The position numbers were made by a program, and so were the translations under genes. From the NCBI GenBank assembly GCA_963741305.1, contig CAVUHL010000003.1:1860001-1924000 (forward strand): a stretch of 64,000 bases of DNA, written 5' to 3'. Positions 26,201 through 34,552 of this stretch are shown piece after piece. The notes below the pieces were generated by a model. The model saw only the letters and a list, made by a program, of their open reading frames with translations, did not search any database and was not told where the DNA came from. The stretch comes from DATMER01 sp963741305. GTDB lineage: Bacteria > Acidobacteriota > Thermoanaerobaculia > Multivoradales > UBA5704. The stretch's first letter is position 1; every line of letters begins with the position of its first letter.

Positions 26201-26841
26201 GCCGCGATCACCTGCAGCGGCTGCTCGACGTGCTGCGCGCCGACTACATGCAACCAAACCAGCCGCGCACCGTCCCGCTGCTGCAGGCGATCGAAAGGGT
26301 CGACGCCTATCGCAGAGGTCCATTCGCGATGTACGCGCTGCGCGAGGCCGTGGGCGTCGAGCCGGTGAACCGTGCACTCCGCAATCTTCTGGCGAAGTTC
26401 CCGCCGGGACGCCCGCCGTATCCGACATCGCTCGACTTCTACTCCGAGTTGCGCGCCGCCACCCCGGCGTCGTCGCACGCGCTGCTACGTGATCTCTTCG
26501 AAGAGATCACCTTCTGGGAGCTCAGCGCGAAACGCATTGACGCAAGGCCCGACGGTCAAGGTGCCTACCGCGTGACGCTGCACGTGGACGCACAGAAGCT
26601 GAAGGGCGACAACACCGGCACGGAACGGGCGGTAGTGATGGACAATCTCGTCGAAATCCTCATCTACGACGCCGATCGCAAGCCGCTCCACCGCGCGCCA
26701 CAACGCCTCCGCTCAGGGGCGCAGACGCTCGAATTCACCCTGCCACGCTCTCCCGCAGGCGCCATCATCGACCCCGATCACGAGCTGCTGGATCGCCAGC
26801 CGGCGGACAACGAGATCACGGTGGAGCCAGCGCCTGGCTAG
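23257..26841 (+). CDS. ABC-2 permease fused to M1-family aminopeptidase domain
   Basis: 1194 residues. Residues 1-about 590 hold two blocks of about six membrane spans (first starting FELAYHFRRASTLFYFL, second WWIVPLLALLFILQ, with FMWxxG-like LFWVRGEER at the end). The rest is an M1-type peptidase: beta-rich domain, then the zinc site HEVGHQWWG (His942, Glu943, His946) and a downstream ligand near Glu966. The exopeptidase GxMEN motif is replaced by GGMTA, so classical N-terminal recognition may be missing. The fusion is a known architecture of ABC exporter permeases. It ends 4 bp into a convergent hydrolase gene. Confidence 0.9.
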   Translation: MTKLLAVFRFELAYHFRRASTLFYFLIVFSMCSLIMQVMAGGPRDDGSFNSPFTVLATTVLGSMLALAMMAGFAGDAAARDTDTRADSLFYTSPVGKRAYILGRFLGTFTMSALLLLAFPAGCLLASAMPWVDPSRLLPIRLSAYLAPYFFFALPSAFVGTALLFGAALVTRRATASYAAGAFLFFSALICGKLLAPQLGVSVATLLDPLGFTTINSLLVSLTPLQKDAFVVRLDDELVTSRLLWIAIATSAVAAAYARFRFAHHVGRESTAVTSRPAGASRAGAITSTVPAARRVFDASTRLRQLCAITVRSFRELHASRAWWIVPLLALLFILQAPALATSRLGVPGPLTTARLVEFLTGDTSILVTLLIALSAGELVWRERAARMHALAGVTPVADSLSVTGKFLGLAWMLAAALTIFLAAGLVVQTIYGADEYDLVLYAQLLYGLLLPEYLLFAALAMIIHVIVNQKYVANVVLVLTPFARDLFQSLGVENKLLLYGSLPVWMHSEISGFSPETEARLWFTLYFGGWALLFALATYLFWVRGEERDLRQRIALARRRATRASATIGAAALFIIVGAGAFIFYNTHVRHDFLTTAETEQRRAELERRYGRYASLPQPILAATKLHVEFYPQHREATIRGTHRLENRSDARVDTIQVATSPDADTTIVSFDRPSRLTVDDDLNYRIYKLDQALEPGESLEMRFGVAIATRLFESQATPPVVRNGSFITHRPRDGVHWLPDVGYPTARELDDPGIRKIYGLRERSPYPRLGEVPVGSEQLGYEAIELETIVGTDAGQIGVAPGIARRSWTEASRRYVHYVTEAPISNAWTITSANYAVHRARWRPAAGSQQPVDIEIFHHPTHTANLERMVRAAQASLGYNTRAFGPYPYRQLRLVEFPSHASVGGMTAHSSLVMYAEGMSLLRPANDPRKIDFLFAVVAHEVGHQWWGHQLSPAFVEGAPFLAESLSWYSAMLAVEQTLGRDHLQRLLDVLRADYMQPNQPRTVPLLQAIERVDAYRRGPFAMYALREAVGVEPVNRALRNLLAKFPPGRPPYPTSLDFYSELRAATPASSHALLRDLFEEITFWELSAKRIDARPDGQGAYRVTLHVDAQKLKGDNTGTERAVVMDNLVEILIYDADRKPLHRAPQRLRSGAQTLEFTLPRSPAGAIIDPDHELLDRQPADNEITVEPAPG

Positions 26842-27653
26842 CCCCTCACCGCCAGCCATTCGACGAGGTCTCGGACGACCCGCTCCCGCCCGACCTCGTT
26901 CAGGACCTCGTGGAGGAAGCCGTCGTAGACCTCCAGGCGCTTGTCGGAGCTGGCGAGGCGCTCGAAAACCTGGCGTCCGCGCTCAGGCTGGGCGATGGGG
27001 TCGGCCGAGCCGATCAGCATGAGGGTGGGGAGGCGGATCTCCCCGGCGCGCTTCAGGATCTCCTCCTGCGCCTCGCGCACCTGAAAGAACCAGCGTGCGT
27101 TGAAGGTCTTGAAGACCAGCGGATCGGCGATGTAGGCCTCGACGACAGCGGGGTCGCGGCTCAGCGCCTTGGCGTCGATGGGGCTCTTCGTGAGCAGGGT
27201 CGGCGCGAGATGGGAGGCTGCGTTGGCGACTGCCTCCTGGAGCCAGGGGACGTCCGTGGCGAGGTTGAGATAGGGGCTGCTCACCGCGAGCGCCGCGAAC
27301 GCTTTCGGACGGTCGAGGACGTACCTCAGCGACAGCAACCCACCCAGGCTGTGACCGACGAGGAAGCGAGGGAGTGCATCCTGCGGCAGCTCTGCGACGA
27401 AGAGGTCCAGGTCGTCCAGGTAGTCCTGAAAGCGGAGCACGTGTCCTCGCACCCCTTCGGATTGGCCGTGCCCCCGAAGATCCAGGGCGTGACAGTCAAA
27501 CCCGGCTCCAGTCAGGGCCTCGATCACATGCGGATACCGGCCCACGTGCTCGGCATAGCCGTGGACGAGGACGACCCGGGCCCTGGGAGCGGGGGAAGGG
27601 TAGTGCCACGTCGAGAGCGCGAGGCCATCCCGCGTCTGGAGGGTGGAAACCAC
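26838..27653 (-). CDS. Alpha/beta hydrolase, monoacylglycerol lipase/lysophospholipase-like
   Basis: 271 residues of the serine aminopeptidase S33/monoglyceride lipase type: VVLVHGYAEHVGRYPH (oxyanion region), ALDLRGHGQSEG, nucleophile elbow GHSLGG, and late blocks PTLMLIGSADPIAQPE (Asp) and YDGFLHEVLNE (His), so the triad is complete. No signal peptide; cytoplasmic. It is divergent from lacI with the LacI operator in the 78-bp gap, so that operator could affect it too. Substrate probably a monoacylglycerol or similar ester. Confidence 0.88.
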   Translation of the reverse strand: MVSTLQTRDGLALSTWHYPSPAPRARVVLVHGYAEHVGRYPHVIEALTGAGFDCHALDLRGHGQSEGVRGHVLRFQDYLDDLDLFVAELPQDALPRFLVGHSLGGLLSLRYVLDRPKAFAALAVSSPYLNLATDVPWLQEAVANAASHLAPTLLTKSPIDAKALSRDPAVVEAYIADPLVFKTFNARWFFQVREAQEEILKRAGEIRLPTLMLIGSADPIAQPERGRQVFERLASSDKRLEVYDGFLHEVLNEVGRERVVRDLVEWLAVRG

Positions 27654-27712
27654 GGCGCGAGCGTACCAGATCCTTGACAGCGGCCGGAGAGGGGGTCTAG
27701 AGTCACCCCGGA

Positions 27713-27726
27713 TGTAAACGGTTACA
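27713..27726. promoter_or_regulatory. LacI-family operator, TGTAAACGGTTACA
   Basis: A 14-bp near-perfect palindrome with the CG centre typical of LacI/GalR operators lies 5 bp before the lacI GTG and 60 bp before the divergent hydrolase start. It suits autoregulation of the LacI-TonB-glycosidase operon. A matching site (12 of 14) is at 46804-46817. Confidence 0.8.
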
Positions 27727-27731
27727 CCACC

Positions 27732-28796
27732 GTGAACGATCCCATCCTCCGCCCTTCCTCGCCGCCCGCCGCCACCATCAAAGAGGTGGCCCGCGAGGCA
27801 GGTGTATCCGTCGCGACCGTCTCCCGGGTGCTCAACGAGAAGGGGCCGGTGCGGGAAGAGACCCGGCAGCGCATCCTGGAAGTCGCGGGCCGGCTCGGCT
27901 ACTCGCCCAACGCCGCGGCCCGCAGCCTCAGCACCCGCAAGACCGGCACCATCGGCGTGCTACTCCCAGACCTCTACGGCGAGTTCTTTTCCGAGGTGAT
28001 CCGCGGCCTGGACCTCGCGGCGCGGCGCAGCGGCTACCACATCCTCGTGTCGAGCTCGCACAGCGACCGCAGCGAGGTCGAGGACGTCCTGCGCACCCTG
28101 CGCGGCCGGGTCGACGGTCTGATCGTGATGTCGCCCGAAGCGGGAGCCGTGACCCTCCAGGCCAACTTGCCTGGATCGCTGCCGATCGTGCTCCTGAATG
28201 CCCGCGCCGAGGGAAGCAGCTTCGATTCGATCAACCTCGACAACTACGGCGGCGCGTCCGCCATGGTCCACCATCTGGCCGGGCTCGGCCGCCACCGCAT
28301 CGCCCACGTCAAGGGCGCACCGGGCAACAATGACGCCCTGGAGCGCCTGATCGGGTACCGTGACGCCATGGGGTCGCTCTTCGGAGCAGCGACGGAGGAC
28401 CTCGAGCTCGAGGGGGACTTCAGCGAGGAGTCTGGCGACCGGGCCGGCCGCGAGATCCTGAGCATGAATCCCCGCCCCGACGCCGTGTTCGCGGCCAACG
28501 ACGCCATGGCCATCGGCCTGCTCCATGCCTTCCAGAAGGCCGGGGTGAAGGTCCCCGAGGAGATCGCCGTGGCAGGTTTCGACGACATCCCCATTGCCCG
28601 GTTCCTGACGCCACCTCTCACGACCGTGGGTGTCGCCATCGCCGATCTCGGCGCCTGCGCGATCGAGCGGCTGCTTCAAGTCATGAAGCGCGGAGAGGTC
28701 CGGGAAGGTCAGCACGAGGTACTGCCCACGACCCTCGTCGTCAGAGGATCGTGCGGCGGCGTCCTTTCAGATACACCATCAAGGAGGAGTGTATGA
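27732..28796 (+). CDS. LacI/GalR-family transcriptional regulator of the sugar locus
   Basis: 354 residues from a GTG at 27732. The N-terminal helix-turn-helix and hinge are clear (TIKEVAREAGVSVATVSRVLN, GYSPNAAARSLST) and the rest is the periplasmic-binding-like sensor domain (IGVLLPDLYGEFFSEVIRGLD, AVFAANDAMAIGLL, VAGFDDIPIARFLTPPLTTV). It stops in an ATGA overlap with the TonB receptor gene, so it heads the operon and very likely controls it together with the GH1 operon. Effector unknown, possibly a glucan disaccharide (inference). Confidence 0.94.
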   Translation: MNDPILRPSSPPAATIKEVAREAGVSVATVSRVLNEKGPVREETRQRILEVAGRLGYSPNAAARSLSTRKTGTIGVLLPDLYGEFFSEVIRGLDLAARRSGYHILVSSSHSDRSEVEDVLRTLRGRVDGLIVMSPEAGAVTLQANLPGSLPIVLLNARAEGSSFDSINLDNYGGASAMVHHLAGLGRHRIAHVKGAPGNNDALERLIGYRDAMGSLFGAATEDLELEGDFSEESGDRAGREILSMNPRPDAVFAANDAMAIGLLHAFQKAGVKVPEEIAVAGFDDIPIARFLTPPLTTVGVAIADLGACAIERLLQVMKRGEVREGQHEVLPTTLVVRGSCGGVLSDTPSRRSV

Positions 28797-31753
28797 GACC
28801 CAGCAAGATAGCTACCCTGCTTCTGCTGCTTGCCGCAATGTCCGCAATGTTCGCATCAGGGGCATTTGCGCAGACCACCACGTCGTCCATCCGGGGCGTG
28901 GTGCGCGATGAAGCGGGACCAGTCACCGATGCGACCGTGGAAGCGGTGGGAGCCCGCAGCGGCTTCCGCCACACCGCCACGACCGGCCCGCAAGGCAACT
29001 TCAACCTGGCCGGCCTCGATCCGGGCGTCTACACCCTGACCGTCTCCTCCGGAGCCTACGCGCCCCAGAGCCGCAGCGTGCAAATCCTGATCGGCCAGGA
29101 CGTGGACGTCAGCTTCGTGCTCTCGCCGAGCGAGATGTTCACCGAGGACGTGACCGTCGTCGGCGAGTCCGTGCAGCTCCTCCTGGAGACCAAGAACTCC
29201 GAGATCGCCACCAACATCACCCCGCGGCAGATCGAGTCGCTGCCGCAGAACAACCGCAATTTCCTCAGCTTCGCCCAACTCGCCCCCGGCGTCCGCTTCA
29301 ACGACGACCAGGACGCGGCCGGGCAGAAGTTCCGCAGCGGTGGATCCGACGCACGGCAGGTGAACGTCTTCATCGACGGCCTTTCGTTCAAGAACGACAT
29401 CCTTCCGGGCGGCGGCTTCATGCAGGACTCGAGCCGCGGCAATCCCTTCCCGCAGAACGCGGTGCAGGAGTTCCGCGTTCTGACCCAGAACTTCAAGGCC
29501 GAGTACGAGAAGGCCTCAGCCGCTGTGATCACCGCGGTCACCAAGTCGGGTGGCAACGAGGTCCATGGCGACGTCTTCTACCTGACCCAGGACAAGGACT
29601 TCGTGACGCAGGACGACTTCTCGCGTGACCGGGGGCAGGAGAAGCCCGACTACGAGCGCGAGCAGATCGGCTTCTCCGTCGGCGGCCCCATCGTGCGCGA
29701 CAAGCTGCACTACTTCCTCTCCTATGAAGGCCAGGAGCAGGACCGCAACGCCACCGTCTTCCTGGGCGGGTCCTACGACTCCGCACCGGGCAACATCAAG
29801 CAGTTCATCAACCAGTTCGAGACGGGCGTGCTGACCACCCCGTTCGAGTCGGACCTCTACTTCGGCAAGCTTTCCTGGCAACCGGCGGTCGGGCAGACGC
29901 TGCACACGACCTTCCATCGCCGCGACGAGCAGGAGATCCGGGGCTTCGGCGGCCAGCGCACGCGCGACGGTTCCGAGGATTTCGGGATCGGGACCGACGC
30001 CTTCGTCGCCAAGCACACCTGGATCCTCGGCAACGTCCTCAACGAGGCCTCCGCCACCTGGCAGACCCAGGAGTGGGCGCAGGCGGCGCTCAACAGCAGC
30101 ACCCCGCGCCTGAACTACATCGGCATCCTCGACGTGGGCGGCAAGGATGCGACGCAGGAATTCCAGCAGGACCGCATCGGCGTTCGCGACGATGTCTCCT
30201 GGGCGCTCGAATGGCGCGGCAATCACAACTTCAAGAGCGGTGTCTCGGTGGGTTGGCTGGACTACGCGGTCAGCAAGAACAGCTTCGAGAACGCCCTGTT
30301 CGAGTTCCGCAGCGATGAGGACTGGCAGTTCCCGTTCCAGGCGCGCGTCGGCTTTGGCGACCCCGAGCTCGCGTTCAGCAATACCCAGGCCGGCCTCTAC
30401 CTGCAGGACGACTGGACGGTCCTGCCCAACCTGACTCTGAACCTCGGCGTGCGCTGGGATTACGAGTCGAACATGATCAACAACGACTACCGCACTCCGC
30501 CGGAGCTCGTCTCCGCTCTGCAGGGCGCCTGCCGCGATTATGGCGCGCCGGTTGGCGGGCAGAGCACCTGGTGCCTGCGCGATTTCCTCGACCTCGACCG
30601 TTTCACCACCGACGGCGGCGACCGCGATCCCTACTACGGCATGGTGCAGCCGCGCTTCGGCTTCGCCTGGGACGTGCAGGGCAACGCCAAGACCGTGGTC
30701 TTCGGCGGCTGGGGCAAGTACCATGACCGGGTCGTCCTCAACGACATCTTTGACGAGCAGTACCGCCAGCAGTACAAAATCTATTCGTTCTGCTTCTCTG
30801 CCGACGGCAGCCCGGCACCGAACTGCAGCGTGCCGGCGCTCGCATGGCGTCCCGAGTACCTCTCGGCCGAAGCGTTGCGCCAGCTCATCGCCAGCGGAGC
30901 CGCGCCCGGCCCCGAGGTCTTCCTGGTCGACAACGAGATGCGTCCGCCGCGGTCCGACCAGTGGACGCTCGGCGTCCGCCGCCAGTTCGGCAACTGGCAG
31001 ACCTCGCTCTCCTATGCTGGCGTGCGCGGCTACAACAACCTCATGTACTTCTTCGGCGACCTGCCGCCGGGTACCCAGTTCAACGACCGCTTCGGCAACA
31101 ACGTCGGTGTGCCGGGCTACTCCCGCGTGTTCATTACCTCGACGGCGCGCCGCACATGGTACGACGGCTACTTCCTGACCCTCGACCGGCCCATCACCGC
31201 CGACGGCAACTGGGGCTTCAACCTGTCCTACACCTATGCCGAGGCGGAGCAGACAGGCACCGACAACCCCGCCGAGGGCGTGGCGTTCGGCGCCTTCGAC
31301 TACCTCAATCCCGAGAGCCTCTACCGCTTCCCCGGGACCAACGACGAGCGCCATCGGCTGATCATGACCGGCACCGTCGCGCTGCCGGCCAACTTCCAGT
31401 TTTCTTCGTTCATCACGCTGGGCTCGGGCACGCCGTTCACGGTCTTCGACGACTCGACCGCGCCGTTCACCGTGCGTTGGAACGAGGGCCGGCCGGAGAA
31501 GGAGGACTTCATCATCCCGGACGCGTGGTCTTACCGCAGCGTGGACGCGCGGCTGGAGTGGCAGGCGCCGCCGATCGCTAACACGGCGCGGGTCACCCTG
31601 ATCGCCGAGGGGTTCAACGTCTTCAACTACGACAACGGGAGCTGCTTCGAGAGCTTCAAGCCGCGCCTGCCGGCCACCAACGCGCGTTTTGGGGATCCCA
31701 ACTGCCAGCTCAGCACGCGCCGTTTCCAGGCCGGACTGAGGGTGGGATTCTGA
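28793..31753 (+). CDS. TonB-dependent outer-membrane receptor with carboxypeptidase-regulatory-like N-terminal domain
   Basis: 986 residues starting at ATG 28793 behind AAGGAGGAG; signal peptide ending GAFAQ. Residues about 32-115 form a carboxypeptidase-regulatory-like domain (SIRGVVRDEAGPVTDATVEAV, GNFNLAGLDPGVYTLTV), then the plug (ITPRQIESLPQNNRNFLSFAQLAPGV) and a 22-strand barrel ending in a terminal Phe (GLRVGF) for Bam insertion. This 'Oar-like' form is abundant in Acidobacteriota. In the LacI-glycosidase operon it presumably imports an oligosaccharide. There is no SusD partner. Confidence 0.93.
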   Translation: MRPSKIATLLLLLAAMSAMFASGAFAQTTTSSIRGVVRDEAGPVTDATVEAVGARSGFRHTATTGPQGNFNLAGLDPGVYTLTVSSGAYAPQSRSVQILIGQDVDVSFVLSPSEMFTEDVTVVGESVQLLLETKNSEIATNITPRQIESLPQNNRNFLSFAQLAPGVRFNDDQDAAGQKFRSGGSDARQVNVFIDGLSFKNDILPGGGFMQDSSRGNPFPQNAVQEFRVLTQNFKAEYEKASAAVITAVTKSGGNEVHGDVFYLTQDKDFVTQDDFSRDRGQEKPDYEREQIGFSVGGPIVRDKLHYFLSYEGQEQDRNATVFLGGSYDSAPGNIKQFINQFETGVLTTPFESDLYFGKLSWQPAVGQTLHTTFHRRDEQEIRGFGGQRTRDGSEDFGIGTDAFVAKHTWILGNVLNEASATWQTQEWAQAALNSSTPRLNYIGILDVGGKDATQEFQQDRIGVRDDVSWALEWRGNHNFKSGVSVGWLDYAVSKNSFENALFEFRSDEDWQFPFQARVGFGDPELAFSNTQAGLYLQDDWTVLPNLTLNLGVRWDYESNMINNDYRTPPELVSALQGACRDYGAPVGGQSTWCLRDFLDLDRFTTDGGDRDPYYGMVQPRFGFAWDVQGNAKTVVFGGWGKYHDRVVLNDIFDEQYRQQYKIYSFCFSADGSPAPNCSVPALAWRPEYLSAEALRQLIASGAAPGPEVFLVDNEMRPPRSDQWTLGVRRQFGNWQTSLSYAGVRGYNNLMYFFGDLPPGTQFNDRFGNNVGVPGYSRVFITSTARRTWYDGYFLTLDRPITADGNWGFNLSYTYAEAEQTGTDNPAEGVAFGAFDYLNPESLYRFPGTNDERHRLIMTGTVALPANFQFSSFITLGSGTPFTVFDDSTAPFTVRWNEGRPEKEDFIIPDAWSYRSVDARLEWQAPPIANTARVTLIAEGFNVFNYDNGSCFESFKPRLPATNARFGDPNCQLSTRRFQAGLRVGF

Positions 31754-31757
31754 TCCG

Positions 31758-33170
31758 ATGATCCGGCGCGGACGGATCGCGTTGCTCCTGCTTCTGCTGG
31801 CAAGCTGCGCGCCGTCCGCTCCGCCCGTTTCTGTTCCGCAGGTTTCCGCTCCGCAAGTCTCCGCGGACCTCGTCGATGACATTCAGGAGCGGACGTTCCG
31901 CTGGTTCTGGGATCTGGCACAGCCGGAGAACGGGCTGATTCCCGACCGCTGGCCCACGCCTTCTTTCTCCAGCGTCGCAGCGGTGGGCTTCGGTCTCACC
32001 GCCTATCCGATCGGGGTCGAACGGGGCTGGGTGACTCGGGAAGAAGCCCGGCGGCGCGTGCTCACCACGCTGCGCTTTTTAGAGTCCGCACCCCAGGGGC
32101 CCGAGCCCAGGGGCATGACCGGACATAAAGGTTTCTTCTACCACTTCCTCGACATGAAGACGGGAACCCGCTTCGAGACGGTGGAGCTGTCCACCATCGA
32201 CACGACGCTGCTCCTGGCGGGCGCCCTGTTCTGCCAGTCCTATTTCGCCCTCGATAATCCAGAGGAGGAGGAGATCAGGCAGCTCGCCGAGACGCTCTAC
32301 CTTCGGGTGGACTGGAACTGGGCAAAGCCCGAGCCGCCGCGGGTCTCCATGGGCTGGCATCCGGAGAAAGGGTTCATTCCACACGAGTGGATCGGCTTCA
32401 ACGAGGCCTTGATCCTCTACGTGCTCGCGCTCGGTTCGCCCACGCACCCGATCGGTCAAGAAGACTGGGAGGCCTGGACCAGCACCTATCGCTGGGGGAA
32501 GTTCTACGGTCAGGAGCACGTCAACTTCGCGCCGCTCTTCGGCCATCAGTACTCGCACGTATGGATCGATTTCCGCGGGATTCAGGATGCCTACATGCGC
32601 GGCAAAGGGATCGATTACTTCGAGAACTCACGCCGTGCCACGCTCTCGCAGCGTGCCTACGCCATGGACAACCCCAACCGCTTCCGCGGCTATGGCGAGA
32701 ACGTCTGGGGATTGACTGCCTGCGACGGCCCTATCGACGGCGACCTGAAGATAGACGGACGCAACGTCCGCTTCATGACCTACGCGGCGCGCGGCGCGGC
32801 CCTCGGAGAGATCCGCGACGACGGCACGATCGCTCCCACGGCTGCCATCTCTTCAATCCCCTTCGCGCCGGAGGTGGCCATCCCCGCCATGGAGGAGATG
32901 TACCGCCGCTGGGGCGAGCACCTGGTCTCGAAATACGGCTTCCTTGACTCGTTCAATCCCAGCCTGACCTTCGCGACCCGCACGCAGCACGGCAAGGTGG
33001 TGCCCGGAGTCGGATGGTTCGACGGCGACTACCTCGGAATCGATCAAGGGCCGATCGTGGCGATGATCGAAAATCACCGGAGCGGGCTGGTGTGGCGCGT
33101 GATGAGAAACAACCCGCACATCCGTCGCGGGCTGGAAAGGGCAGGGTTTACAGGGGGCTGGTTGGAGTGA
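31758..33170 (+). CDS. GH144-type glycosidase (glycoamylase-like PF10091 fold), lipoprotein; probable endo-beta-1,2-glucanase
   Basis: 470 residues with lipobox LLASC (Cys17). The conserved blocks of the putative glucoamylase/GH144 family are visible: LVDDIQERTFRWFWDLAQPENGLIPDRW, SVAAVGFGLTAYPIGVERGW, GFFYHFLDMKTGTRFE, ELSTIDTTLLLAGALF, GWHPEKGFIPHEWIGFNEALILYVLALGSP, HQYSHVWIDFRGIQD, ENVWGLTACDGP and GWFDGDYLGIDQGPI. Characterised GH144 enzymes cut beta-1,2-glucan to sophorose and short oligomers. As a lipoprotein it would act on the outer membrane or in the periplasm. It is 4 bp after the TonB gene and 129 bp before the importer genes. Confidence 0.85.
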   Translation: MIRRGRIALLLLLLASCAPSAPPVSVPQVSAPQVSADLVDDIQERTFRWFWDLAQPENGLIPDRWPTPSFSSVAAVGFGLTAYPIGVERGWVTREEARRRVLTTLRFLESAPQGPEPRGMTGHKGFFYHFLDMKTGTRFETVELSTIDTTLLLAGALFCQSYFALDNPEEEEIRQLAETLYLRVDWNWAKPEPPRVSMGWHPEKGFIPHEWIGFNEALILYVLALGSPTHPIGQEDWEAWTSTYRWGKFYGQEHVNFAPLFGHQYSHVWIDFRGIQDAYMRGKGIDYFENSRRATLSQRAYAMDNPNRFRGYGENVWGLTACDGPIDGDLKIDGRNVRFMTYAARGAALGEIRDDGTIAPTAAISSIPFAPEVAIPAMEEMYRRWGEHLVSKYGFLDSFNPSLTFATRTQHGKVVPGVGWFDGDYLGIDQGPIVAMIENHRSGLVWRVMRNNPHIRRGLERAGFTGGWLE

Positions 33171-33305
33171 CCCTCACCCCCGACCCCTCTCCCACACGCA
33201 CTCCCGCCACCCGGGAGAGGGGCGCCCCCTCCCTCTTACTTCCGGTTCCCCCCTCTCCCGGGTGGCGGGAGTGCGTGTGGGAGAGGGGGGTTAGGGGGGT
33301 GAGGG
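33171..33305. repeat. Inverted repeat B (CCCTCACCCC family), supplying the start of the next gene
   Basis: Left arm 33171-33222 begins directly after the GH144 stop codon; right arm about 33250-33305 is its imperfect complement and ends GGGGGGTGAGGG. The GTG within that end (33299-33301) is the start codon of the binding-protein gene. Same family and orientation of ends as elements A and C. Confidence 0.88.
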
Positions 33306-34552
33306 TTCTCCTGCTCCTCCTCCTGGTCACCGCCTGCAACCGGGGCTCCGCCGACCAGCGCACCACCGTGCGCTTCTGGGCATTCGGCCGCGAGGGGGAG
33401 ATGGTGCGCGAGCTCGTGCCGGAGTTCGAGCGGCGGCATCCGGAGATCCGGATGGAGGTGCAGCAAGTCCCCTGGTCGGCCGCGCACGAGAAGCTCCTCA
33501 CCGCCTTCGTTGGCGATGCCACGCCCGATGCCGCGCAGCTCGGCAACACTTGGATTCCCGAGTTCGTCTCCCTGGGCGCCCTCGCTCCGATCAACGCCCG
33601 GCTCACGGCGCCGCTCCGCGCGGATTCCTTCCCAGGCATCTGGGACACCAACGTGGTCGACGGCGAGACCTGGGGCCTGCCCTGGTACGTGGACACGCGC
33701 CTGCTTTTCTACCGCACCGACCTCGTGGCGGAAGCGGGCGTCCCCTGGCCGCCAAAGAGCTGGGCCGAGTGGCGGACGGCCATGGAAGGGATCAAGCGGC
33801 ACACCGGACAGTACGCGATCCTGCTGCCCATCGACGAGTGGCAACAGCCAGCCATCTTCGGCCTCCAGAACCAGGCCCCGCTGCTCCGCGAAGGCGGCCG
33901 GCATGGGGCGTTCCGCGATCCGCGGTTCAAAGAGGCCATGACCTTCTACCTGGACCTATACAGCTCCGGCATGGCTCCAGCCCTCGACCTCCAGGGCGTT
34001 GCCAACATGTATCAGCAGCTCGCGGAGGGCTACTTCGCCATGGTCATCACCGGCCCCTGGAACCTTGGCGAGTTCCGCAATCGGATGCCTCCCGAGATGC
34101 AGGACCGCTGGTCCACCGCGCCGTTGCCTCCTCCCGAAGCTGGGATGCCCTATCCGGGGCTCTCCGTGGCGGGCGGCGCCAGCCTTGTCCTCTTCCGCCA
34201 ATCGCGGAATCCGGAGGCGGCTTGGAAGTGGCTGCAATACCTTTATGAGCCAGCTCAGCAGGCGCGCTTCTATGAGCTGTCCGGAGACCTGCCGGCGCGG
34301 CCCACGGCGTGGAAGCTGGCGGGGCTTGCCGACGATCCGAAGGCGGCTGCCTTTCTGGCTCAGCTCGAGAGCGTGGCGTCCACGCCCAAGGTGCCGGAGT
34401 GGGAGCAGATCGCCACGAGGGTAGCCGAATGCGCCGAGCAGGTGATGCGCGGCGGCCGGGACCTGGACGAGGCGCTCGCCGCCCTGGATGCCGACGTGGA
34501 CCGGATGCTGGAGAAGCGGCGCTGGCTCATGGACAGGGAAAAACAGCCGTGA
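33299..34552 (+). CDS. ABC sugar transporter, extracellular solute-binding lipoprotein
   Basis: 417 residues from GTG 33299. The frame is open from 33014, but upstream residues are read through the GH144 gene and inverted repeat B, and the lipoprotein signal MRVLLLLLLVTAC starts exactly here. Family 1 binding-protein blocks follow: TVRFWAFGREGEMVRELVPEFERRHPEIRMEVQQVPW, DAAQLGNTWIPEF and AMVITGPWNLGEF. It is coupled to the first permease by a GTGA overlap. The ribosome site is the GGGGGG of the repeat end. It captures a sugar in the periplasm, presumably a glucan oligomer. Confidence 0.92.
   Translation: MRVLLLLLLVTACNRGSADQRTTVRFWAFGREGEMVRELVPEFERRHPEIRMEVQQVPWSAAHEKLLTAFVGDATPDAAQLGNTWIPEFVSLGALAPINARLTAPLRADSFPGIWDTNVVDGETWGLPWYVDTRLLFYRTDLVAEAGVPWPPKSWAEWRTAMEGIKRHTGQYAILLPIDEWQQPAIFGLQNQAPLLREGGRHGAFRDPRFKEAMTFYLDLYSSGMAPALDLQGVANMYQQLAEGYFAMVITGPWNLGEFRNRMPPEMQDRWSTAPLPPPEAGMPYPGLSVAGGASLVLFRQSRNPEAAWKWLQYLYEPAQQARFYELSGDLPARPTAWKLAGLADDPKAAAFLAQLESVASTPKVPEWEQIATRVAECAEQVMRGGRDLDEALAALDADVDRMLEKRRWLMDREKQP

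Noticed and set aside
33014..33298. Longer N terminus of the sugar-binding protein
   Set aside because: It would be read through the GH144 gene and inverted repeat B, and the lipoprotein signal starts only at the GTG at 33299.
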